Shown here: positions 54,006 to 61,641 of the stretch, in pieces | How positions within the stretch are numbered: the stretch's first letter is position 1 | Layout of the letters: each line of letters starts with the position of its first letter | Assembly: GCF_027497355.1 (NCBI RefSeq) | Contig: NZ_CP114909.1 | Span: 3,162,001 to 3,226,000, forward strand | Direction: 5' to 3' | DNA length: 64,000 nt | Origin: Micromonospora sp. WMMA1947 | Lineage (GTDB): Bacteria; Actinomycetota; Actinomycetes; Mycobacteriales; Micromonosporaceae | Notes under the pieces: generated by a model | Databases searched by the model: none | Seen by the model: only the letters and a program-made list of their open reading frames with translations | What the model was told of the DNA's origin: nothing | Made by a program: the position numbers and the translations under genes

Positions 54006-54624
54006 CTAGTCGAACCACACGACCAGGCGCACGCCGTCATCGCCGAAGCGCTGCGCCAGTGCGCGCATCACGGCGAAGACGTGCTCCCACCCGGTTCCCG
54101 GACCGACGACGTCCTGCCGGGTCATCGGCCCGTACTCGAACGCGACCCCGGCTTCTTCCCAGCGGCCCGGTGACCTCGGCAGGCGATGTGCCGACCGGAG
54201 GAACGCCATACTTCCCAACGACCTCGGCGGGCCACTCGTCAACCACCCGGAACTGACGAATCAGCCCCGGCGCCTCGTGCACGCGCAGCACCCCGCAGGC
54301 CGCAGGAGGCACCGACATGTCAAGGTCACGCAACTCGGCCCAGGAAACCCAGGTAGCGCCATGGATGGCAGCATCCATCCGCACGGCCTCGTCGTAGTCG
54401 GCTCGTACCGGGCTTGATACCTCCGCCGGCAGGCCGCGGCCAGCCGCAACCGGCTCCCAGCCGAGCCAGTTCCGCACACCGAACAGGCAACCGAACGCCG
54501 TGTAGTCGCCATCGTCGTAGAGCGGGGACAGCGGCATCATGCACAACCACGACTCCCGCCCGTGCCAGTCCGCGTCGGCATGGGGATGCCGGACCTCGAA
54601 AAAGCCGTAGATATCGGTTGGCAC
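54006..54624 (-). pseudogene. Frameshifted gene, conserved hypothetical protein
   Basis: Two overlapping frames join into one protein. The first begins VPTDIYGFFEVRHPHADADW at GTG 54624 and reads through GATWVSWAELRDLD and VDEWPAEVVGKYG; the second continues RWEEAGVAFEYGPMTRQD to the stop at 54006. Removing one base in the C run at 54165-54167 restores a single 205-residue frame. It may be a pseudogene, a sequencing error or a rare frameshift. The GTG lies 7 nt after TACCCT (leaderless pattern). No function recognised. Confidence 0.7.
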
Positions 54625-54631
54625 GCGCGAC

Positions 54632-54637
54632 AGGGTA
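54632..54637 (-). promoter_or_regulatory. -10 hexamer TACCCT (minus strand) of the frameshifted gene
   Basis: Seven nucleotides before the GTG at 54624. Confidence 0.4.
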
Positions 54638-54871
54638 AGCGTTCGAGGCGATTTATTGATGGGTTTCTGTGCCAGCCGTACGGCCCGTCCGCGGCGCCCG
54701 GAGAGACTCGCACCTGCGGCGTTGGGACTTGAAGAAGATCGCGGATGGCTGGTCAGGCGATCACGCGCCTGGTCAGCCGGTCCGTCGTTGACGATCCTTT
54801 CCGGCCGAGGGCAACCTCCTCGGCCAGCCGTACCGTTCCCCACATATGAGACCGACAAGAGACGTGGCGCG

Positions 54872-55399
54872 ATGAATCGCGCCGACGAGGACGAGTACCG
54901 GCAGTTCGTGACGGCCCGCCTGGAAACGCTGCGAGTGACGGCGTACCTGCTATGCCGTAACTGGCACACCGCCGACGACCTCGTGTCCATCACGATCGGG
55001 AAGCTGTACCGCCACTGGCACCGGGTCCGCGCGATGGAGAACGTCGACGCGTATGTCCGGGCAATGCTCACCAACGCCTGGCTGGACGAACGGCGCCGGC
55101 CGTGGCGGCGCGAACGGAGCACCGACAACCCGCCCGAGCGGGCGGACGCGGAGTTCTCCGAGGCTGCGCTGGCCGACCGGGAACACCTCCTCGACCTGCT
55201 GTCCCAGCTGCCGCCGCGCCGACGGGCAGTGATCGTCCTGCGGTTCTGGTGCGACCTGTCGGTCGAGGAGACGGCGCGGGTCCTGGGCATCAGCACCGGC
55301 ACGGTGAAGAGCCAGGCCGCACGGGGGTTGGAGAGCCTACGCCTGCTGGCGACGTGGGACGGGACGCGGATTCGGGCGAGGAACGGAGGGGAAGCATGA
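54872..55399 (+). CDS. SigE-family ECF sigma factor
   Basis: A 175-residue extracytoplasmic-function sigma factor. Region 2 (EEYRQFV-type start, LETLRVTAYLLCRNWHTADD, WHRVRAMENVDAYVRAMLTN) and region 4 (LPPRRRAVIVLRFWCDLSVE, ETARVLGISTGTVKSQAARG) are complete. It belongs to the SigE70/ECF41-independent small actinobacterial group usually linked to a membrane protein. ATG at 54872 chosen by homology; the longer frame upstream has no support. It overlaps the next gene by 4 nt (ATGA). Confidence 0.93.
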   Translation: MNRADEDEYRQFVTARLETLRVTAYLLCRNWHTADDLVSITIGKLYRHWHRVRAMENVDAYVRAMLTNAWLDERRRPWRRERSTDNPPERADAEFSEAALADREHLLDLLSQLPPRRRAVIVLRFWCDLSVEETARVLGISTGTVKSQAARGLESLRLLATWDGTRIRARNGGEA

Positions 55400-56175
55400 G
55401 CTATCAGACGGTTTTCCGGGAGGCGGTCGGCGAGATCCCACCCACCTCTATCGATGTAGAGCAGGTCATCCGCCAGCAGCGCCAGCAGCGTCGGCGGCAC
55501 CGGCTGGCGACCTTGGTGGCCGCTGCGGTACTCGGGGTCGCCGTCCCGCTCGCCATCGTTGGCGGGTCCGGGCCGGACCTACCGACATCGTCGTCCTCCC
55601 CGAGCCCGACTGCACAGCCGGCGCGGACCCCACGCCCGGAACCGGGGAAGACCTTCAGCACGAATGACCTTGCCGTCTTCGCGGCGCTGGAGCGCGAGGC
55701 GCCCGACGTCGAATGGATCACCAAAGATTGGCCGTCGGACGGCGACGTGGTGACGTGGAACCCTGTCAACTCGACGAAACTCTACTTCGGGCAGGGTCCG
55801 ATCCGTGCCGGCGATCGGACCGGATACTTCTCGCTGCAGGTGGAGCAGGACTGGGACCGTCGGGTCGTTCCCTGCATTCCGGAGAAGACCCAGGGCAAGA
55901 GCTGCGTCGACAGCACGGGACCGGCCGGCGAGAAAATCCGGACAGCATCGAGCCAGGTCCCGATCACGTCGTCGCCCAAGAACCGGAGTCTGACACTCCG
56001 CGGAATGCCCACTGCACCGACCAGCGACAGGTTCTCGACTCATTACGGCATCGCGGTCGAGCGGTCGGACGGGACGCGCCTGATAGCGACCATGGCTGCC
56101 GATGGGGAGAACCCACCCCTCACCCTCGCGCAGCTAACCGCGGTGGCCCTGGATCCCGCGCTCACGCTGGACTGA
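55396..56175 (+). CDS. Putative membrane-anchored partner of the ECF sigma factor
   Basis: A 259-residue protein with a 45-residue cytoplasmic N-terminus, one transmembrane helix (about 47-64), a Ser/Pro-rich linker and an extracytoplasmic domain with two Cys residues (VVPCIPEK and KSCVDST). This is the layout of membrane anti-sigma factors, but no zinc-binding HxxxCxxC motif is present. Operon position after the sigma gene with a 4-nt overlap supports a regulatory role; the mechanism is inferred. Confidence 0.72.
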   Translation: MSYQTVFREAVGEIPPTSIDVEQVIRQQRQQRRRHRLATLVAAAVLGVAVPLAIVGGSGPDLPTSSSSPSPTAQPARTPRPEPGKTFSTNDLAVFAALEREAPDVEWITKDWPSDGDVVTWNPVNSTKLYFGQGPIRAGDRTGYFSLQVEQDWDRRVVPCIPEKTQGKSCVDSTGPAGEKIRTASSQVPITSSPKNRSLTLRGMPTAPTSDRFSTHYGIAVERSDGTRLIATMAADGENPPLTLAQLTAVALDPALTLD

Positions 56176-56251
56176 ACGGCGGCCGGCCGGCGACGCGTGC
56201 ATCGCTGTCCATCGACAACGTCAAGAGCGAAGGATCTGATCTCTGAGGAGG

Positions 56252-56277
56252 CCCGGGGCTCGGGGCAGAGCCCCGGG
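56252..56277. terminator. Hairpin after the ECF operon
   Basis: A 10-bp perfect stem CCCGGGGCTC / GAGCCCCGGG with 6-nt loop, 76 nt after the stop of 55396-56175. Confidence 0.65.
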
Positions 56278-56317
56278 GTCTTCAGGTGCTGGTCGTCCCC
56301 AGCGTCACAGGCCGGCG

Positions 56318-56340
56318 CGGCCCGCTTCGCGGGCCGTCTT
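56318..56340. terminator. Second hairpin
   Basis: An 8-bp stem (56318-56325 with 56329-56336) with TTC loop and a short T run. It lies between the ECF operon and the integrase remnant. Confidence 0.55.
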
Positions 56341-56650
56341 GACGTGCGGCGGGGGAGCGGTAGCAGGATCACGGTCTGGTCTTCCCGCCCAGGTCGGTAC
56401 GCCGATGGATCCGGACCACATCGACCGGACGTGGCAGAAGGTCCGGCGGCGGCCTCGACTGTGGCTGCGGCTGCACGACCTGCACCACGCCTGCGCGACG
56501 TTCCTGCTCGTCTCCGGTGCCTCGCCCCGGACGGTGACGAAGGTGCTCGGTCACAGCCAGATCCGCCTGACGACGAATACCTACGCCCACGTCCTGTGGG
56601 AGATCGAGCGGGCCGCCGTGGACGAGGCCGCGCAGCACTTCGTCGGCTGA
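56339..56650 (+). pseudogene. Tyrosine recombinase (integrase) C-terminal remnant
   Basis: Only the last 80 or so residues of a phage-type integrase are present, beginning near PMDPDHIDRTW. The active-site block reads LHDLHHACATFLL, where functional enzymes have HDLRH; the essential Arg is replaced by His. The LGHSQIRLTTNTYAHV block with the nucleophile Tyr is kept. Loss of the N-terminal domains and of the Arg shows it is not functional. It ends 66 nt from the 3' end of tRNA-Arg, the usual place for such an integrase gene. Confidence 0.82.
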
Positions 56651-56716
56651 CTTGGCCGTACGTGGGTCGTGGTGATCGATTCGACCGAGCGCCAAGCCGC
56701 CGACCTGCGATAACGG

Positions 56717-56792
56717 TGGTGCGCCCGGCAGGATTCGAACCTGCGGCCTTGGGATTAGAAGTCCCCTGCTCTATCCGCTGAGCTACGGGCGC
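56717..56792 (-). tRNA. tRNA-Arg (anticodon TCT)
   Basis: The minus strand begins GCGCCCGTAGCTCAGCGGAT, folds into a full cloverleaf with acceptor stem GCGCCCG/CGGGCGC, anticodon loop CTTCTAA (TCT) and T loop GGTTCGAATCC, and ends with an encoded CCA. Next to its 3' end lies an integrase remnant. Confidence 0.95.
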
Positions 56793-56950
56793 GCGCCGAC
56801 GGTCGTCGCGCCAAGAGGGTACCGCCGGTCCGCACGTGGCCGGGGGCACGGGTCGGCGCGTCCGTTCCGCCCCTCAGCGTCCCACGCCGGGGTCCGGGCC
56901 GGCACCACAGTTCCGGCGGGTCCCGCGCGGGCCAGGCGGGACGCGATCCG

Positions 56951-56956
56951 TACCCT
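56951..56956 (+). promoter_or_regulatory. -10 hexamer TACCCT, leaderless start
   Basis: Six nucleotides before the ATG at 56963. Confidence 0.5.
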
Positions 56957-56962
56957 CGTCGG

Positions 56963-57697
56963 ATGCTGCTCGACCAGGAAACCGAGAACGAGATCGTCTT
57001 CGAGCTGTGTCAGCTCCTCGGGCGGGCGATCCTGCCCCTCACCGGCTCGGATGCGCCGGGCGCGCCGGCCGGCGTTCTCGGCACGGCCTTCTTCTACAGC
57101 GAGATGGTCGGCGCGACCGACGACGGCGAGGTCGCGCACGAGTGGCTGCTCACCGCCGACGCGCTCACCGACCGGGCGTACGGCGAGATCGGCTTGCGGC
57201 CGAGCGTCACCGACCCGGCCGAGGGGGCGGACGAGCCGATCGACCTGCCCGGTTTCGCCGACCACTGGCTGCACCTGCCGGAACTGGGGCTCGCCGCGAT
57301 GCCGACCGGCGGCCTGCACGGCTGGGCCGACGATCGGGGCTGGCGCTGGCGTACCCAGCAGGTCACCGAGGCGGTGGCCGCGCCGGCCGACGCGGTCGCG
57401 CGGATCGGCGCGGCGCCCGCCTCGGCGTTCGTGCTGGCGCTCGGTGTCGGCGACGGCGGGTCGCGGCCGCTGGAAGCGGTGGTCGAGCGGGTCGCCCGGG
57501 ACGGCGGCGAGGTGCGGGTCACGACGGAACTACCAGCGGGCTACGTGGGCGCGCCGGTGTTCGCGGTCGAGGCCGGGCCGGACGGCGGGCCGGCACTGCG
57601 GTGCCTGGGCGTGGTGCTGCCGCCGCGGGCGGGCGGTCACCCGGTCGCCACGTTCGACCGGATCCGCGCCGCGCTCGCGGCGGTCGTCAACGACTGA
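56963..57697 (+). CDS. Hypothetical protein with trypsin-like fold traces, no catalytic triad
   Basis: A 244-residue protein. GVLGTAFFYS and HEWLLTADALTDR resemble the start of trypsin-like peptidases (GTGF... LVTNxHV) but the His is missing, and LPAGYVGAPVFAV takes the place of GNSGSPVF, without the Ser. It may therefore be an inactive protease homologue used for binding. This reading is by pattern only. Conserved GC-rich gene, leaderless promoter. Confidence 0.65.
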   Translation: MLLDQETENEIVFELCQLLGRAILPLTGSDAPGAPAGVLGTAFFYSEMVGATDDGEVAHEWLLTADALTDRAYGEIGLRPSVTDPAEGADEPIDLPGFADHWLHLPELGLAAMPTGGLHGWADDRGWRWRTQQVTEAVAAPADAVARIGAAPASAFVLALGVGDGGSRPLEAVVERVARDGGEVRVTTELPAGYVGAPVFAVEAGPDGGPALRCLGVVLPPRAGGHPVATFDRIRAALAAVVND

Positions 57698-57784
57698 GCC
57701 GACCCCCGGCCCAGCCGACCGACCCTGCCGATCCCTGGGTGGCCGGGCCCGCCGAGCAAGAGGCGGCCGGGTAGCGCGATCGAA

Positions 57785-58801
57785 TCAGCCCTCGGTGGTC
57801 GCGTCGGCCGGCCGGCGCGGTGACGGCGGCGTTGTCGGCTCCGGTTCGGTCGGTCCGGCGCGCAGGAATCCCTCCGCCCACCGTCCGACCTCCGCGAAGA
57901 CCTTCTCGCGTACGCCGGGACTGGACAGCGTGAGGTCGTGCAGCCCGCCGTCGAAGCGGGCCAGCGTGATGTGCCGGCCGAGGCGCGGCGCCCAGCGCAC
58001 CATGTGCTCGACGTCGAGCACCGCGTCGGCGCCGGTGGCGCTGTCGTGCCACTTGGTGCCCCGGAAGCTACGCGTGGAACAGGCGAGCAGCACCGGCACC
58101 GGGATGTCCAGCCCGGCCCGCAGGCGGCGCTGACCGGCGCGAATCGCGTTGATCCAGCCGGCCCGGACCGGGAACCCGGCGAGCGGCTTCCAGGCCAGGT
58201 CGTACCGCCACTCGCCCCGGTGGTCGGCGTGCAGGCTCTCGCCGTACACCGTGCCCAGGCCGAACGGCAGGACACGCTGCGGCGCCCTGCGGCCCAGGCG
58301 GGAGACGGCGGCCGCGAGGGGCCGGCGGACCATCCAGGGCGCGTTGATGTCGAAGAAGGGGCTGTTGAGCACGATGCCGTCGACCAGGCCGGCGTCGCGG
58401 CGGTCGTGCGACCAGAGCGAGATGATCAGGCCGCCGGTCGAGTGCCCCATGGCGAGGAGGGTGTCGTGGCCCTCCTCGGCGCGGATGATCTCGGCGGCGG
58501 CGTCCAGCTCGGGGAAGTAGTCGCTCAGGTCGCGGCAGAAGTTCGGGGTCTGGTGCGGGAGCAGGCTGCGGCCGTACTTGCGCAGGTCGAGCGCGTAGAA
58601 GTCCCAGCCGCGCTCGGCGAAGAAGTCGGCGACGTGGGTCTGGAAGAAGTAGTCGACGAAGCCGTGCACGTAGAGCACGGCGCGGCCGGTCGGACGGTCG
58701 GCGCGCCGCCGCACGAGGGTCGCGACCACCGGCCCCTCGTCGTCGGTGCCCAGCTCGATCGTCCGCCGCTCGTAGGGGGCGCCCAGCACGTCCGGTTCCA
58801 C
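57785..58801 (-). CDS. Alpha/beta hydrolase (monoacylglycerol-lipase/S33 type)
   Basis: A 338-residue hydrolase with AVLYVHGFVDYFFQTHVAD-like oxyanion region (the HGF motif), nucleophile GHSTGG, and the later VLDVEHMV and FDGGLHDL blocks with the catalytic His. The domain spans almost the whole chain. It has no signal peptide. The GTG at 58801 lies 7 nt after TACCGT (leaderless pattern). Confidence 0.9.
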   Translation of the reverse strand: MEPDVLGAPYERRTIELGTDDEGPVVATLVRRRADRPTGRAVLYVHGFVDYFFQTHVADFFAERGWDFYALDLRKYGRSLLPHQTPNFCRDLSDYFPELDAAAEIIRAEEGHDTLLAMGHSTGGLIISLWSHDRRDAGLVDGIVLNSPFFDINAPWMVRRPLAAAVSRLGRRAPQRVLPFGLGTVYGESLHADHRGEWRYDLAWKPLAGFPVRAGWINAIRAGQRRLRAGLDIPVPVLLACSTRSFRGTKWHDSATGADAVLDVEHMVRWAPRLGRHITLARFDGGLHDLTLSSPGVREKVFAEVGRWAEGFLRAGPTEPEPTTPPSPRRPADATTEG

Positions 58802-58808
58802 GACCGCG

Positions 58809-58814
58809 ACGGTA
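58809..58814 (-). promoter_or_regulatory. -10 hexamer TACCGT (minus strand) of the hydrolase gene
   Basis: Seven nucleotides before the GTG at 58801; repeat copy 3 lies just upstream. Confidence 0.5.
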
Positions 58815-58845
58815 CGCCGCCTCGCTACCCGGCGGTAGGGGTGGT

Positions 58846-58899
58846 GAAAGGAGGGGGCCCTTGTTAACGCCTCCGGTAGAGGAAGGGCCCCTTGTTAAC
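58846..58899 (+). repeat. 54-nt composite palindromic repeat, copy 3
   Basis: Same layout as 10911-10964: two GGGG(G)CCC palindromes ending GTTAAC, joined by GCCTCCGGTAGA. The first half starts GAAAGGAG, so no stop codon of a gene is embedded. It lies between hpf (downstream side) and the hydrolase promoter. Confidence 0.88.
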
Positions 58900-58916
58900 A
58901 ACGCCTCGGCGCAGGG

Positions 58917-58949
58917 CGGCCCGCCCGCCGGCACCGGGCGGGCGGGCCG
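58917..58949. terminator. Terminator after hpf (minus strand)
   Basis: An 11-bp perfect stem (58917-58927 with 58939-58949) with an 11-nt loop, 10 nt past the hpf stop. Confidence 0.65.
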
Positions 58950-58958
58950 TGCCGGACG

Positions 58959-59369
58959 TCAGACGGTTTCGGCGTCCTCGCGCTCGGCGTCCTGCAACGG
59001 GGTGCCCTCGGGTTGGTCGACGGCGCGCAGGTGCTTGTTGTGGCGCGGCTCCTGCCGGGTCTTCGCGTCGTTGAGCTTGCGGCGCAGGTCGTCCCGGACG
59101 TCGTTGAGCGCGGCGTGCAGATCCTCCTCGGACGAGGTGGTGACGATCTTCTGCCGCCCGGCGATCCAGCACTCCAGGGTCACCTTCTGGCCCCGGGCCT
59201 CGCGATCCTTGACGGACACCTCCAGCTCGGTGGCGTCGGCGTGGAAGCCGGCGAGCCGGGCGTCCAGGGTCGCGAACTGTTCGGCGATCCAGTTGCGGTC
59301 GCCCTGGGAGAACCCGGCGCCGACCCGCAGGCACTCGGCCACGGTCGCGGGGTTCGCCACGGCGCTCAT
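58959..59369 (-). CDS. hpf: Ribosome hibernation promoting factor-like protein (HPF/RaiA)
   Basis: A 136-residue protein of the HPF/RaiA sigma-54-modulation family; it binds the small ribosomal subunit and blocks translation in starved cells. The N-terminal beta-alpha-beta-beta-beta-alpha domain is visible (ELEVSVKDREARGQKVTLEC, DLHAALNDVRDDLRRKLND). It is the short form, without the long-form dimerisation domain, and has a hydrophilic C-terminal tail. ATG at 59369 chosen; further upstream codons are not conserved-looking. Confidence 0.85.
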   Translation of the reverse strand: MSAVANPATVAECLRVGAGFSQGDRNWIAEQFATLDARLAGFHADATELEVSVKDREARGQKVTLECWIAGRQKIVTTSSEEDLHAALNDVRDDLRRKLNDAKTRQEPRHNKHLRAVDQPEGTPLQDAEREDAETV

Positions 59370-59655
59370 CGCGCTGCCTCGCGGACGTCTCGGAGAAGCA
59401 TGGGAGCTCCCTTTCTCTCGGTTGATCAAGTACTTACCCAACCGGCGCGATTCCGGAACGCCTGCTTGCCGGCTCCACTCGATCGTGCGTCTTTGCAGCT
59501 CAGGCACGTAGGGCCGGTCGGCCTAGCAGATCGGGACCTTGATCAGGTGGTTGTCCACAGGGCGGCTCGTCATCCACAGGCCCGGGCCGGCGGGTGGCCC
59601 CGGGCCGGGCGTCCGGCCGACGCTCACCGGGACAAGTCGATCCCTGGGAGGGGCG

Positions 59656-60480
59656 ATGTTCGATACGTACGTGACGATCGTCGGCAACGTGCTGACCGCG
59701 CCGGAGTGGCGCCGGACCACGCAGAGCGGGACGTTGGTGGCCAACTTCAAGGTCGCCTCGACCGCGCGCCGTCTCGACCGCGACAGCGGCCGCTGGGTGG
59801 ACGGCAACAGCCTTCGGGTACGCGTCAACTGCTGGCGCCGCCTCGCCGAGGGGGTGGCCGCCTCGGTGGCGGTGGGTGATCCGGTGATCGTGGCCGGGCG
59901 CCTCTACACGCGGGACTGGACCGACGAGGCGGGCACCCACCGCACGCTCTACGAGCTGGAGGCGGTCGCCGTCGGGCACGACCTGTCCCGGGGCCGCGCC
60001 CGCTTCCTGCGTAACCAGCCGCGCGCGGCCACCAGCACGGTCGAGGACGCGGCGGCCGAGCAGCGGGTGCACGGCGAGGCGACCGAGCCGGTGCCGGACG
60101 CGCAGGCCCCGGCGACGTTCGACGACCGGCCCTTCGACGACGACTTCCCGCCGCCGGAGTACGGGGGCCGGGTCGGACTGGTCGGCACCGTCGAGCGGGT
60201 GGGCGAGCCCGACCCGTTCGACGACCGGCCCGGTGTGCGGCAGGCCGCCGGCTTCGACCCCGGGCCGGGCGGCCCGGAGGGGGACGAGCTGGGCGGCGTG
60301 GAGGAGGACGGGCCGGTGACGGCCGAGGACGACGAACTGGGCGAGGTCACGCCGCCGGAGGCCGACGGGCCGGGTGGTGCCGGACCGGGCGAGGGCGAGC
60401 CGGGCGGCGCGGGCCCGGGCGGTGCGGGCGGGACCGCGTCGGGGCGCCGGAGCAGGCGGCGTACCCCGGTGCCCGCCTGA
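59656..60480 (+). CDS. ssb: Single-stranded DNA-binding protein paralogue with long acidic tail
   Basis: A 274-residue protein. The OB-fold (residues 1-115) shows TYVTIVGNVLTAPEWRR, VANFKVASTARR and LRVRVNCWRRLAEG. The remaining 160 residues are rich in Asp, Glu, Gly and Pro, ending in a Gly-Gly-Ala stretch and RRSRRRTPVPA, without the DDDxPF tip that recruits repair proteins. It differs from the housekeeping SSB and is alone rather than between rpsF and rpsR, so it is probably the second copy used in development or transformation. ATG at 59656 after GGGAGGGG. Confidence 0.9.
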   Translation: MFDTYVTIVGNVLTAPEWRRTTQSGTLVANFKVASTARRLDRDSGRWVDGNSLRVRVNCWRRLAEGVAASVAVGDPVIVAGRLYTRDWTDEAGTHRTLYELEAVAVGHDLSRGRARFLRNQPRAATSTVEDAAAEQRVHGEATEPVPDAQAPATFDDRPFDDDFPPPEYGGRVGLVGTVERVGEPDPFDDRPGVRQAAGFDPGPGGPEGDELGGVEEDGPVTAEDDELGEVTPPEADGPGGAGPGEGEPGGAGPGGAGGTASGRRSRRRTPVPA

Positions 60481-60498
60481 CTCTTCGTCCGACGGGGG

Positions 60499-60532
60499 CG
60501 CGGGGTGGTGACATCGGCGTCACCACCCCGCG
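60499..60532. terminator. Terminator after ssb
   Basis: A 14-bp perfect stem (60499-60512 with 60519-60532) and 6-nt loop, 18 nt after the ssb stop. Confidence 0.85.
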
Positions 60533-60567
60533 GTACGACTAGGCTGGCCGGCCGGAGGTGGTGACGG

Positions 60568-61641
60568 GTGCGGCAGGCGACCGCCATGGCGAACGCGACC
60601 GGGTTGGTGGCGGGCTACGCGTTCGACGCGCTGCTCGGCGACCCCCGCCGGTGGCATCCGGTGGCCGGCTTCGGCCGGGCGGCCGGTGCGCTGGAACGGC
60701 GGGTCTACCGCCCCGACCGGACGGCCGGCGCCGCGTTCACCGCGCTCGCCGTCGGCGCGCCGGTCCTGCTCGGTGCCGCCGCCACGCTGGCGACCCGACG
60801 CCACCCGATGGCCCGGGCCGCGCTGGTGGCCGCCGGCACCTGGACGGTGCTCGGTGGGCGCACGCTGCGGCACGAGTCCCGGGTGATGGCACGGTCGCTG
60901 GGCCGCGCCGACCTGCCCGCCGCCCGGGCCCGCCTGGGCAACCTCTGCGGGCGCGACCCGTCCGCCCTCGACGAGCCCGAACTCGCCCGCGCCACAGTCG
61001 AGTCGGTCGCCGAGAACACCTCCGACGCCGTGGTCGCCCCGCTGGTCTGGGGCGCGGTCGCGGGCCTGCCCGGCCTGCTCGGCTACCGGGCGGCCAACAC
61101 GCTCGACGCGATGGTCGGTCACCGCTCTCCCCGGTACGCCCGCTTCGGCACCCCGGCGGCCCGGCTGGACGACGCGCTGAACCTGGTGCCGTCCCGGCTC
61201 ACCGGGCTGCTCACGGTGGCCGTCGCGCCGGTGGCGCACGGGGACCGGGCCGCCGCGTGGCACGTGTGGCGACGGGACCGGGCGGACCACCCGAGCCCGA
61301 ACGCCGGCCAGTGCGAGGCGGCCATGGCGGGCGCGCTCGGCGTCCGGCTCGGTGGGCGCAACGTCTACTTCGGCCGCGCCGAGACCCGGCCGTTCCTCGG
61401 TGACGGGCCCCGCCCCGAGGCACGGCACCTGAAGCGTGCCGCCCGGATCTCCGGCGCGGTGGGTGTGGCGGCGCTCGGCCTGGCCGCGCTCTACCCGGTG
61501 ACGGTCGGCCGCCTGGCCGGGGCCGCCGGCCGGGCCGCGCTGGGCGCGTTCACCCGGGCGGCCCGTGGCCCGGGCCGGGCGGCTCGCGCTTCGAGCAGCG
61601 CGGCCGAGGCGGGCAGCGGGCACCGGGGGAGCGGGCGGTGA
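60568..61641 (+). CDS. cobD: Adenosylcobinamide-phosphate synthase
   Basis: A 357-residue membrane enzyme that attaches aminopropanol phosphate to adenosylcobyric acid (CobD in the aerobic nomenclature, CbiB in the anaerobic). The start [20 protein letters not shown], the conserved [15 protein letters not shown] and [18 protein letters not shown] segments, and [20 protein letters not shown] match the family. Four or five hydrophobic helices. GTG start after GGAGGTGG; the 3' end is Arg/Ala-rich and overlaps cobQ by 4 nt (GTGA). No cobalamin riboswitch was seen in the short upstream gap. Confidence 0.95.
   Translation: MRQATAMANATGLVAGYAFDALLGDPRRWHPVAGFGRAAGALERRVYRPDRTAGAAFTALAVGAPVLLGAAATLATRRHPMARAALVAAGTWTVLGGRTLRHESRVMARSLGRADLPAARARLGNLCGRDPSALDEPELARATVESVAENTSDAVVAPLVWGAVAGLPGLLGYRAANTLDAMVGHRSPRYARFGTPAARLDDALNLVPSRLTGLLTVAVAPVAHGDRAAAWHVWRRDRADHPSPNAGQCEAAMAGALGVRLGGRNVYFGRAETRPFLGDGPRPEARHLKRAARISGAVGVAALGLAALYPVTVGRLAGAAGRAALGAFTRAARGPGRAARASSSAAEAGSGHRGSGR

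Noticed and set aside
52000..56717. Second copy of the tRNA-Arg 3' end as an att site
   Set aside because: By eye no match to the T-loop/acceptor segment was found in the window besides the tRNA itself; the other border may be beyond recognition.
60533..60567. Cobalamin riboswitch before cobD-cobQ
   Set aside because: Only 35 nt separate the terminator of ssb from the cobD start, too short for the aptamer.
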